A stretch of DNA of 24,479 bases from SXXH01 sp041165735 (lineage in GTDB: Bacteria > Planctomycetota > UBA1135 > GCA-002686595), in the NCBI GenBank assembly GCA_046341775.1, contig JBKDQQ010000113.1:1-24479 (forward strand), in the 5' to 3' direction. Position 1 is the first letter of the stretch; each line of letters begins with the position of its first letter. A program made the position numbers and the translations under genes. Below the pieces are notes generated by a model. It was not told where the DNA came from. It worked only from the letters and a program-made list of their open reading frames with translations, and searched no databases. Of this stretch, positions 1-6,316 are shown in pieces.

Positions 1-488
1 GATGCCGGACAGGGCAGATGGAGAGCATCCATCAGTTGCGCGGTGACCTGCTGAACGTGCGCCGCGCGATTCGCCCCCACCGGGAAATGGTCAACGAGCT
101 GATTCGCGATCACCATCCGTCGATCCGCGAAGAGACGCGGCTTTATCTGCGTGACTGTTACGATCATGTTTCGCAACTGATCGATCTGGTCGATACCTCG
201 CGGGAGCTGACCAGCGACCTTCGCGATTTCTATCTCAGCAGCATCAGCAACCACATGAACGAGGTGATGAAGGTGCTGACGATCATCTCGACCATCTTCA
301 TCCCGCTCACCTTCATCGTCGGCGTGTACGGCATGAACTTCGATCCGGCCGCGGGACCCTTGTCCATGCCCGAGCTACGCAGCCCCTACGGCTACGCCGC
401 GTGCCTCGCCGCCATGGCGGCGATCGCCTCGTCCTTGTGGTGGTGGTTCCGCCATCGCGGCTGGATCGGCGGCGAGTCCGAGGCGTGA
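1..488 (+). CDS. corA: CorA-family Mg2+/divalent cation channel, C-terminal part (5' end outside window)
   Basis: Inner-membrane channel subunit for Mg2+ (sometimes Co2+/Ni2+) uptake. The reading frame is open to the left edge (codons from base 3), so the ATG at 18 is probably internal and the N-terminal cytoplasmic domain is missing. What remains is the long stalk helix (the stretch around LRGDLLNVRRAIRPHRE is typical), then a first membrane helix ending in YGMNF with the signature GMN selectivity-filter motif at bases 330-338, a short periplasmic loop rich in Pro/Glu, and a second membrane helix (about YGYAACLAAMAAIASSLWWWF) with a basic cytoplasmic tail. The order TM1-GMN-loop-TM2-end is exactly that of CorA. 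The stop TGA (486-488) overlaps the GTG start of the next gene, suggesting translational coupling. ZntB is a related alternative, but GMN followed by an acidic loop favours CorA. Confidence 0.93.
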   Translation, partial: CRTGQMESIHQLRGDLLNVRRAIRPHREMVNELIRDHHPSIREETRLYLRDCYDHVSQLIDLVDTSRELTSDLRDFYLSSISNHMNEVMKVLTIISTIFIPLTFIVGVYGMNFDPAAGPLSMPELRSPYGYAACLAAMAAIASSLWWWFRHRGWIGGESEA

Positions 489-1231
489 GCGGCGAGAAGC
501 GCACCATCGACCGCTGGCTGTCGCGGCGCGGGGCCTGCTCGCGCGAGATGGCCAAGGAGCACGTGCTGGCCGGGCGCGTCAAGGTCGACGGGCGCGTGGT
601 GCGCGACCCCGGGGCGTGGGTCGACGAGGACGCGCGGGTCGAGCTCGATGGTCGGCTCGTCGAGCGCGCCGGACGCGTGGTGCTCATGCTGCACAAGCCG
701 ACGGGTTGCGTGACGACGCGCACCGATCCCGCGGGCCGGCCCACCGTGCACGCGCACCTCGCGGGCGCGCCGGGCTGGGTCTCGGCGGTGGGACGGCTCG
801 ATCTCGACACGTCGGGCTTGCTCCTCTTCACCAACGACAACGACCTCGCCGACCTCCTGACCGATCCGGCCTCGCACGTCGAGAAGGCCTACCGCGTCGA
901 GGCCAAGCCGCGCCTGACCGAAGAGCAACTGCGCCAGCTCGCCGCGGGCCCGCGCCTCGCGGATGGACCGACGCGCCCGTGCCGCGTGGAGAAGCTGGGC
1001 GACGCCGGCCCGCTGACGCGTTTCGTCGTGGTCGTCACCGAAGGTCGCAACCGCCAGGTGCGCCGCATGGTCGCGGCGGTGGGGGCCAAGGTCGTCAAGC
1101 TGCGCCGCGTGCGCCTCGGGCCGCTGGAGCTCGGCGCCCTGGAGCGCGGGCGCTGGCGCATGCTGGCGGAGGACGAGGTGCGCGCGCTGGAGGAGGCCGC
1201 GCGCCTCGCGCGCAAGCGCGGCCGCGACTAG
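485..1231 (+). CDS. RsuA/RluB/RluE-family pseudouridine synthase
   Basis: Isomerises a specific uridine of 16S or 23S rRNA to pseudouridine. I place the start at GTG 485, whose last three bases overlap the corA stop (GTGA), giving 248 residues; the frame stays open further upstream inside corA, but those residues do not resemble the family. The N-terminus is an S4 RNA-binding domain (about residues 6-50: IDRWLSRRGACSR through GRVKVDGRVV). The catalytic domain follows with the signature VGRLDLDTSGLLLFTND, whose first Asp (about D106) is the expected nucleophile. Family motifs EGRNRQVRRM and a final LGPLELG are present. S4 plus GRLDxDTSG places it in the RsuA/RluB/RluE group rather than RluA/RluC/RluD; which uridine it modifies cannot be told. 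It converges on the GNAT gene, sharing the bases CTAG at 1228-1231. Confidence 0.93.
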   Translation: MSGEKRTIDRWLSRRGACSREMAKEHVLAGRVKVDGRVVRDPGAWVDEDARVELDGRLVERAGRVVLMLHKPTGCVTTRTDPAGRPTVHAHLAGAPGWVSAVGRLDLDTSGLLLFTNDNDLADLLTDPASHVEKAYRVEAKPRLTEEQLRQLAAGPRLADGPTRPCRVEKLGDAGPLTRFVVVVTEGRNRQVRRMVAAVGAKVVKLRRVRLGPLELGALERGRWRMLAEDEVRALEEAARLARKRGRD

Positions 1232-1875
1232 CGGAAGGCCGAGGCGCCGGCGCGGGCGGTGTCGAACAGCTCGCGATCCAACGCGTCGAACCCGCGCACG
1301 CGCACGGCTCGACGCGCCGCGGCGGGCGTCGCCTCCCGCAACAGCGCGTGCAGCTCGAGGTCCTCGCGTCCGCCCCGCCTCGCCGTCGACGCGTGTTGGA
1401 GCACGCCTTCGCGCGCGAAGCCGAGGCGCGTCGCGAGCTTCGACGAGCGCGTGTTGCTCGCGGCCGCGCGGATCTCGACGCGCGTCGCGCCCGCGACGAC
1501 GAAGGCCGCGGCGAGCGCCGCGCACGCCGCCTCCGTGGCGAGTCCCCGGCCGCACGAGTCCTCGCGCAGCCAATAGCCGAGCGAACGCGCATCCGCGGTC
1601 GATCCGGCGTGCAAGCCGCACATGCCGACGAACCGGCCGTCCTCGCGCACCGTCCAGAAGCACTCGGCGTCGAGGTCGAAGCGCGCGCGCATCGCGCGCA
1701 CCTGCGACATGCGCGCCTCCAGCGACAATGGCTCGTCGCGCGCCCATTCGAGGTGCTCGGCGAGTCGGGTCCGCTCGGCGCGCACGACCTCGTGCATCTC
1801 CACGATGTCCTCCGGCCCCACGCAGGCGAGCTGGAGCCGATTGGTGGCGAGCCGGTAGGCGGGGCCGGACGACAT
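1228..1875 (-). CDS. GNAT-family N-acetyltransferase (RimJ/RimL-like)
   Basis: Predicted acetyl-CoA-dependent N-acetyltransferase of 215 residues. It has the RimJ/RimL layout: an early strand with RLATNRLQL, a middle strand pair FWTVREDGRFVGMCGL, and the acetyl-CoA-binding motif A around residues 104-116 (REDSCGRGLATEA, fitting the family pattern of a small residue or Gln, then GxG/A). A late NTRSSKLATRLGF stretch is the usual N..S....LGF signature that closes the cofactor site. The substrate is not predictable; RimJ/RimL relatives acetylate ribosomal protein N-termini, but others act on small molecules or antibiotics. It lies 9 bp downstream of the SLC13 gene on the same strand and may be read from it. 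It also has its own candidate promoter that would produce a leaderless message. No Shine-Dalgarno sequence is seen before the ATG. Confidence 0.88.
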   Translation of the reverse strand: MSSGPAYRLATNRLQLACVGPEDIVEMHEVVRAERTRLAEHLEWARDEPLSLEARMSQVRAMRARFDLDAECFWTVREDGRFVGMCGLHAGSTADARSLGYWLREDSCGRGLATEAACAALAAAFVVAGATRVEIRAAASNTRSSKLATRLGFAREGVLQHASTARRGGREDLELHALLREATPAAARRAVRVRGFDALDRELFDTARAGASAFR

Positions 1876-1881
1876 GGCGCG

Positions 1882-1911
1882 ATGCTAGCCGTGCACGAGC
1901 GGCACCGACAA
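1882..1911 (-). promoter_or_regulatory. Candidate promoter of the GNAT gene, leaderless type
   Basis: On the minus strand TTGTCG (1911-1906) is followed after 18 nt by TAGCAT (1887-1882). Six more nucleotides lead straight to the ATG at 1875. A transcription start about 7 nt past the hexamer would fall on the A of the ATG. The first three bases of the hexamer are the stop codon of the upstream SLC13 gene. Hexamer matches to the sigma70 consensus are 4 of 6 for each box. No experimental support. Confidence 0.4.
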
Positions 1912-3351
1912 CCAGACCCAGGCCGTGGCCACCAGCGCAGCCGCCAGGTCCAGGCAGGCTCCGACGAGGAACATCGTGCGCAAGGACACCAGGCCGGAAC
2001 TCGCGACGATGGCGTTCGGCGCCGTGCCGGCCGGCAGCGCGAAGTCGCATGAGGCGGCGATGGTCGCGCCGTACAGGATCGGGAGGGCGTCCCCCGCGCC
2101 GAAGGCCTGCCACAGCACCGCCAGCATCACGCCGCAGGTCGCCGTGTTGCTGGCGATGGCCGAGAGCCCCGTCGTCGCCAGCGTGGCGAGCAGCAAGGCC
2201 GCGAAGGGCGGCGCGTCGCGCAGTCCGCCGAGCAGGCCGGCGAGCGCCAAGCCGGCCTTCGAATCCACGACGAGGGTCGCCAGCCCGAAGCTGCCGCCGA
2301 GCAGCACGAGCGTGTGCCAAGGCACGCCCCGCACCGCGCGCCACGGCAGCAGGGGACGCGCTCCGCCGCGGAGCTTCAAGGTCAGCGCCGCCAGCAGCGC
2401 GATCGCGCCCTCGACGTGCGCGGTGCGCAGCCAGTCGGGGGCGCCGGCGCGCGCGAGCCACCCGGCCAGGGGTTGGGAAGCCGTCCACGCGAGCGCCGTC
2501 GCCACGAAGACGAGCGCGATGACGCGTTCGGCGCGCGACATCGGCCCCAGCGCCTCGAGGCGGGCGCGCAGCGGCTCGCCCTCGCCGGCGCGTTCCTGCT
2601 CCGCCGGCACGAGCCGCGACAGGAAGAACCAGGCCACGGGCAGGAACAGCAGCACGAAGCCACCGCCCACCACCATGAACTGCAGGAAGCCGATTTCGAC
2701 GCCGCGCTGCTCCATGAAGCCCGCGAACTGCGCGTTGGGCGGCGTGCCGATCTTCGTGGCCACGCCACCGATGGAGGCTCCGTAGGCGATGGCGAGCAGG
2801 TAGGCCGTACCGCGGCGGTCGGCCCGGCGCGCTTCCCCGGGTGGCGCAGCGAGCGCCACGGCCATCGCCACGGGCAGCATCATGGCGGTGGTCGCGGTGT
2901 TGCTGATCCACATCGACACGAGGGCGGGCGCGACGAGCAGCCCGGCGAGCACTCGTCGCGGCGAGTCGCCGCAGGCGACGAGGATGTGCAGCGCGAAGCG
3001 CCGATGCAGGCCGTGCTCCTGCATCGCGGCGCCGATGCACATGCCGCCGAGGAATAGTCCCACGTACGGATCGAGGTAGGGCGAGATCGTCGCTTGCAGG
3101 CGGGCGAGCGGCTGCAGGTCGTCGCGCAGCACCGGGATGGCGATCAAGGGCACCAGCGATGTCGCCCACAACGGCAACGCCTCCAGCACCCACCATGCGG
3201 CCATCAGCGCCGCCGCCGCGCAGGCCAACGCCACCTCGGGATCGGCGCGCAAGGCGAGCGCGGTCGCGGTCGCCGCCGCCATTCCCGCGGCGATCCGCCA
3301 CCCGCGCCGCGCGGAGGAAGGCGCGCGCAGGCACTCCGAAGGCGTCGGCAT
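1885..3351 (-). CDS. SLC13/DASS-family sodium:anion (dicarboxylate or similar) symporter
   Basis: Inner-membrane secondary transporter of 488 residues, the usual length for the divalent anion:Na+ symporter family (VcINDY, SdcS, mammalian NaDC). Two inverted halves each carry the family's SNT signature in a hairpin: WISNTATTAMMLP (SNT about 150-152) and IASNTATCGVML (SNT about 401-403). These bind substrate carboxylates and help form the Na+ sites. Each half also has the matching TPPN (about 203-206, IGTPPNAQF) and TAPN (about 443-446, LPAGTAPNAI) motifs. The SLC13 fingerprint around ASCDFALPAGTAPN is clear. Between the halves is a polar cytoplasmic loop (about 250-275) with an acidic/basic mix. 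Likely substrates are C4-dicarboxylates, citrate or another anion; motifs do not decide between these. It is followed after 9 bp by the GNAT gene and preceded by a tRNA pair on the same strand. Confidence 0.92.
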   Translation of the reverse strand: MPTPSECLRAPSSARRGWRIAAGMAAATATALALRADPEVALACAAAALMAAWWVLEALPLWATSLVPLIAIPVLRDDLQPLARLQATISPYLDPYVGLFLGGMCIGAAMQEHGLHRRFALHILVACGDSPRRVLAGLLVAPALVSMWISNTATTAMMLPVAMAVALAAPPGEARRADRRGTAYLLAIAYGASIGGVATKIGTPPNAQFAGFMEQRGVEIGFLQFMVVGGGFVLLFLPVAWFFLSRLVPAEQERAGEGEPLRARLEALGPMSRAERVIALVFVATALAWTASQPLAGWLARAGAPDWLRTAHVEGAIALLAALTLKLRGGARPLLPWRAVRGVPWHTLVLLGGSFGLATLVVDSKAGLALAGLLGGLRDAPPFAALLLATLATTGLSAIASNTATCGVMLAVLWQAFGAGDALPILYGATIAASCDFALPAGTAPNAIVASSGLVSLRTMFLVGACLDLAAALVATAWVWLSVPLVHG

Positions 3352-3374
3352 GCGCTGCAGTCTGCCATCGCGAG

Positions 3375-3388
3375 GTGGCCGCGGCCAC
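3375..3388. repeat. Perfect 14-nt palindrome between tRNA-Arg and the symporter gene
   Basis: GTGGCCGCGGCCAC is fully self-complementary. On the minus strand it lies 42 nt after the tRNA-Arg CCA end and 23 nt before the symporter ATG. It could fold into a short hairpin that ends the tRNA transcript, or be an operator for the symporter. There is no T run after it. The remainder of 3352-3430 shows no other signal. Confidence 0.3.
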
Positions 3389-3430
3389 GCGCGCGGCGCG
3401 ACTCGTCGCAGGACCGTCCGCGGGGCAGGT

Positions 3431-3507
<77 letters not shown>

Positions 3508-3511
3508 GTGC

Positions 3512-3587
3512 TGGTCGGGGAGATGGGACTCGAACCCACGACTGGAAGCACCCAAAGCTTCCCCTCTACCAACTGAGGTACTCCCCG
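3512..3587 (-). tRNA. tRNA-Pro (anticodon TGG)
   Basis: The minus strand starts with C, as bacterial proline tRNAs do. The acceptor CGGGGAG (3587-3581) pairs perfectly with CTCCCCG (3522-3516). The D stem is CCTC/GAGG. The anticodon stem GAAGC/GCTTC encloses the loop TTTGGGT, giving anticodon TGG (3554-3552). The T arm is GTGGG-TTCGAGT-CCCAT. The discriminator is A and the CCA end is encoded (3514-3512). TGG can read all four proline codons by wobble, depending on modification. It is promoter-proximal to tRNA-Arg. Confidence 0.97.
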
Positions 3588-3604
3588 GCCTGTGCGAAGC
3601 GTGG

Positions 3605-3610
3605 AGGTTA
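3605..3610 (-). promoter_or_regulatory. Candidate -10 box for the tRNA-Pro/tRNA-Arg unit
   Basis: TAACCT on the minus strand ends 17 nt before the tRNA-Pro acceptor. This would leave a short 5' leader of about ten nucleotides for RNase P to remove. No good -35 box is seen at the right distance. The hexamer fits the TANC(A/C)T form seen before several other units in this window. Confidence 0.35.
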
Positions 3611-3698
3611 CCTTCCGGAGGCGACGCGCGCGACGGGCTGCACGCGCGCGGGCCGCCGCCGCGCCCGCCGAGGGCGGCCATCGTCCCGCGCATCGCTC

Positions 3699-3708
3699 TT
3701 GCTATCCT
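3699..3708 (+). promoter_or_regulatory. Candidate extended -10 promoter of purD
   Basis: TTGCTATCCT contains TATCCT (3703-3708) preceded by TGC, an extended -10 arrangement that can replace a -35 box. No TTG-type -35 is seen 16-18 nt upstream. The implied leader to the purD ATG is about 60 nt. The same GCTATCCTCT string recurs upstream of ndk. Confidence 0.35.
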
Positions 3709-3773
3709 CTCGCGCGACGCGCAGGGAGGCGGGCGGCTTCTACGCCCCGTCGTCCGGCGCGCTCCCACGCAAC

Positions 3774-5159
3774 ATGAAAGTCCTCGTCGTCGGCAGTGGC
3801 GGTCGCGAGCACGCGCTCGTCTGGAAGCTCTCCCGTTCCCCGCTCGCGCCAGAGATCGTGTGCGCGCCGGGCAACCCCGGCACGGCGAGGCATGCGAGGA
3901 ACGCGCCAGTCGAAGCCAACGACATCGAGGGCCTCCTCGCGCTCGCGCGCAAGGAGCAGCCCGACCTCGTCGTGATCGGTCCGGAAGACCCGCTGGTGGC
4001 GGGCCTCGCCGACAAGTTGCGCGAGGCGAAGCTGCGCGTGTTCGGTCCTGGCGCCACGGGCGCCAGGCTCGAAGGTTCGAAGGTCCACGCCAAGGAACTG
4101 CTCGACCGCCATCGCATCCCGACCGCGCAGTGGCGCCGCTTCGATCGTTCCGGCATCGCCAAGAGCTACCTCGAGGGTTGCAAGGAGTGGCCGCAGGTCG
4201 TCAAGGCCGACGGACTCGCCGCCGGCAAGGGCGTCTTCGTCTGCGCCGACGCGAAGACGGCGTGCAGCGCCATCGACGAGGTGATGGAGAAGCGCACGCT
4301 CGGCTCGGCCGGGGACCGCGTCGTGGTCGAGGAGTGCCTCGTGGGCGAGGAGGCGAGCCTGCTGTCGATCACCGACGGCGAGACGATCCTGATCCTCGAG
4401 CCGGTGATGGACCACAAGCAACTGGGCGACGGCGACCTCGGCCCCAACACGGGCGGCATGGGCGTCGTCTCCCCCGTGCCGAGCATCGCCAAGCGCGTGC
4501 TGCGCCAGATCGAGCAGCGCGTGCTCGTGCCGACCGTGCACGCCCTGCGCCGCGACGAGATCCCGTTCCGCGGCACGCTCTTCACCGGCTTGATGCTGAC
4601 CGACGCGGGCCCGCGCGTGCTCGAGTACAACGTGCGCTTCGGCGATCCGGAGACGCAGGCCATCGTGCGCCGCATGAAGGGCGACCTGCTGCCGATCCTC
4701 GTCGCCTGCGCCGACGGCAAGCTCGGCGACATCGAGCCGCCCGAGTGGGACGAGCGCACCGTGGTGGGCGTCGTGATGGCGGCCGAGGGCTATCCGCAGT
4801 CGGCCAAGAAGGGCGCGGCCATCGACGGCATCGAGGAGGCCGAGCGCGATCCCGAGGTGGTCGTGTTCCACGCGGGGACGAAGCGCAACTTGAAGGGCGA
4901 TCTCGTCGTGTCGGGCGGGCGCGTCCTGTGCGTCACGGCGTGCGGCGCGGACGTGCACGAAGCGCGGCGGCGCGCCTACGCCGCCGTGGCGAAGATCCGC
5001 TTCGACGGCCGCCAGTACAGGAACGACATCGGCGTGCGCGAGGAATCGCGCGCCGCGTTGCGTCCGGCTCCCGTGCTCGCGCCCGAGGAGCCGGTCGTCA
5101 TCCAGGAGTCCGACGGCGGTCCCGCGTTGCGCCGCCGCAAGCCCGCCGATCCGTCCTGA
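3774..5159 (+). CDS. purD: Phosphoribosylamine-glycine ligase (GAR synthetase)
   Basis: Catalyses ATP + glycine + 5-phosphoribosylamine to GAR, the second step of de novo purine synthesis, in the cytoplasm. The ATG at 3774 starts MKVLVVGSGGREHAL, the canonical N-terminal nucleotide-binding motif of PurD, so the longer upstream frame is not coding. ATP-grasp features follow: VVKADGLAAGKGVFV, VVEECLVGEEASL, and the hallmark GPNTGGMGVVSPVP. The metal/ATP region FTGLMLTDAGPRVLEYNVRFGDPETQ and the C-domain RNDIGVR are also present. At 461 residues it is about 30-40 longer than usual, because about 35 Arg/Pro/Glu-rich residues follow RNDIGVR with no recognisable domain. A fur-family gene follows after 16 bp on the same strand, so the two are probably co-transcribed. 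The purine neighbours purL and purQ lie on the opposite strand beyond a convergent hairpin. Confidence 0.97.
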   Translation: MKVLVVGSGGREHALVWKLSRSPLAPEIVCAPGNPGTARHARNAPVEANDIEGLLALARKEQPDLVVIGPEDPLVAGLADKLREAKLRVFGPGATGARLEGSKVHAKELLDRHRIPTAQWRRFDRSGIAKSYLEGCKEWPQVVKADGLAAGKGVFVCADAKTACSAIDEVMEKRTLGSAGDRVVVEECLVGEEASLLSITDGETILILEPVMDHKQLGDGDLGPNTGGMGVVSPVPSIAKRVLRQIEQRVLVPTVHALRRDEIPFRGTLFTGLMLTDAGPRVLEYNVRFGDPETQAIVRRMKGDLLPILVACADGKLGDIEPPEWDERTVVGVVMAAEGYPQSAKKGAAIDGIEEAERDPEVVVFHAGTKRNLKGDLVVSGGRVLCVTACGADVHEARRRAYAAVAKIRFDGRQYRNDIGVREESRAALRPAPVLAPEEPVVIQESDGGPALRRRKPADPS

Positions 5160-5175
5160 GGACGGCGACCGCTCC

Positions 5176-5676
5176 ATGAAGCATGCCGAGATCGTGCAGC
5201 GCTTCGAGGCCTGGCTGAAGACCAGGTCGCTCAAGCTGACGCGCCCGCGCCGGCGCATCCTCGACCGCGCCTTCGCCACCCACGAGCACTTCTCCGCGGA
5301 AGAGCTGCACGCGTGGCTCGTGGCCGAAGAGGGCGACCGGGTCTCGCGCGCCACGGTGTACCGCACCTTGTCGCTGCTGTCGGAGGCGGGCTTCCTGCAG
5401 GCGCTCGACGCGGAGCGCGGCGTGCTCGTCTACGAGCACGTGCTCGGGCACCACCATCACGACCACATGCTGTGCGTATCGTGCGGGCGCATCGAGGAGT
5501 TCCACGACGAGCGCATCGAGGAGCTGCAGCTCGAGGCCTGCCGCAAGAAGGGCTGGCGGCTCGTGTCGCACGATCTGCGGTTGCGCGGCCTGTGCCGCCG
5601 CTGCAGCGCGCGCCCGCGGTCCGCCAAGGACGAGCGCGGCGCCGGGGCGCCATCCTCCGCCGTCAAGAAAAATTGA
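5176..5676 (+). CDS. Fur-family metal-responsive transcriptional regulator
   Basis: Cytoplasmic DNA-binding repressor/activator of 166 residues. Residues 10-85 form the winged helix (KLTRPRRRILDRAF ... SRATVYRTLSLLSEAGFL, the recognition-helix signature of Fur). The C-terminal dimerisation/metal domain shows GHHHHDHMLCVSCGRIEEF, with a His cluster (92-97) and C100xxC103. A second pair, C140xxC143 (GLCRRC), completes the structural Zn site. A short Lys/Arg/Ala tail follows. Motifs alone do not distinguish Fur, Zur, PerR or Mur; the EEFHDERIEE stretch is closer to Fur/Zur than to Irr. It sits 16 bp after purD, suggesting co-transcription, and converges with the small lipoprotein gene across a strong hairpin. 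No Fur-box-like palindrome was recognised nearby. Confidence 0.93.
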   Translation: MKHAEIVQRFEAWLKTRSLKLTRPRRRILDRAFATHEHFSAEELHAWLVAEEGDRVSRATVYRTLSLLSEAGFLQALDAERGVLVYEHVLGHHHHDHMLCVSCGRIEEFHDERIEELQLEACRKKGWRLVSHDLRLRGLCRRCSARPRSAKDERGAGAPSSAVKKN

Positions 5677-5710
5677 CAACTGCCCGGCGGCGCGCCCGAC
5701 GCCGGAACGC

Positions 5711-5750
5711 CGACGCGCGGCCTCCGGCCGGCGCCGGGAACCGCGCGTCG
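5711..5750. terminator. Strong hairpin between convergent genes, probable bidirectional terminator
   Basis: CGACGCGCGG (5711-5720) pairs perfectly with CCGCGCGTCG (5741-5750). The interior adds six further pairs (one G-T) around a CGGC tetraloop after a 2x2 mismatch. It lies in the 104-bp gap between the fur-family and lipoprotein stops, where a two-way terminator is expected. There is no T tract on either side, so it may work with Rho or as an RNA 3'-end stabiliser. Confidence 0.5.
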
Positions 5751-5780
5751 CGCGAGGACTCGCCTTGCGGCGGGCGGAAT

Positions 5781-6167
5781 TCAGCGATCGAGGTCGGCGA
5801 GGATCTTGTCGAAGACCATGCGCGCGATCTCGCCGTTGGCGACGCCGTACTTCTTGGCCGACACGCGGATCTCGCACTCGTTCAGGTCGGTCGTGGCGAC
5901 GGCGACGACGACCTTGGCTCCGTCGACCTCGCCGGTGGCGGTGCGCGCGGCGTTGTTGGTCTCGATGGGCTTGAGGCTGGCGTGCGACAGCGAGGTCTTG
6001 GCCGAGGCCCAGGTGCGATTGGCGTCCTGCTTGACGCGACCGACGTAGGTCGCGTCTTCGAGGACTTCCTGCGAGAGCAGGACGCCGCCGACGACGCCGA
6101 CGGCCGCGGCGACGCAGCCGCTGAAGAGGGGAGCGAGGAGCGCGATGGTGAGGATTTGCTTGTTCAT
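5781..6167 (-). CDS. Small lipoprotein, DUF3568-like
   Basis: A 128-residue predicted lipoprotein. The N-terminus MNKQILTIALLAPLFSGC is a short basic/hydrophobic signal peptide ending in the lipobox LFSGC, with the lipidated Cys at residue 18. A Gly/Ala/Val-rich hydrophobic stretch (VAAAVGVVGGVLL) follows. The remaining ~90 residues form a small alpha/beta domain with alternating strands (TATGEVDGAKVVVAVA ... CEIRVSAKKYG) and an amphipathic C-terminal helix. This resembles the DUF3568 lipoprotein family in size and pattern, but I assign it only by resemblance and its function is unknown. Likely location is the inner or outer membrane facing the periplasm. It lies downstream of purQ, separated by 149 bp with a hairpin, so it is probably a separate unit. 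Confidence 0.72.
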   Translation of the reverse strand: MNKQILTIALLAPLFSGCVAAAVGVVGGVLLSQEVLEDATYVGRVKQDANRTWASAKTSLSHASLKPIETNNAARTATGEVDGAKVVVAVATTDLNECEIRVSAKKYGVANGEIARMVFDKILADLDR

Positions 6168-6181
6168 GTGATCTGTCGCGA

Positions 6182-6206
6182 GGACTGACTTGGTTGTGCA
6201 GTTTCC
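6182..6206 (-). promoter_or_regulatory. Weak ECF-type promoter candidate for the small lipoprotein
   Basis: On the minus strand GGAAAC (6206-6201) is followed after 15 nt by GTCC (6185-6182), about 14 nt before the ATG at 6167. GGAAAC/GGAAC -35 boxes with a GTC-type -10 are typical of ECF sigma factors. No TA-containing -10 exists in this gap, so a sigma70 promoter is less likely here. The match is short and could be chance. Confidence 0.2.
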
Positions 6207-6293
6207 GCGCGGCCGGTTCAAGTGCCAGCCTTCGATCCGGAACGCGCGTCCCGCTCCCGCCGCGCATCGCGCCGGGCTCGCCCGTCGCCGCGC

Positions 6294-6311
6294 CGGGCCT
6301 TGCAAGGCCCG
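6294..6311 (-). terminator. 18-nt perfect palindrome after purQ, possible terminator
   Basis: CGGGCCTTGCAAGGCCCG is fully self-complementary and begins five bases after the purQ stop codon. It would fold as a 6-bp GC stem with a TTGCAA loop. There is no U tract. Its position suggests it ends or stabilises the purL-purQ message. Confidence 0.4.
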
Positions 6312-6316
6312 CGGGC

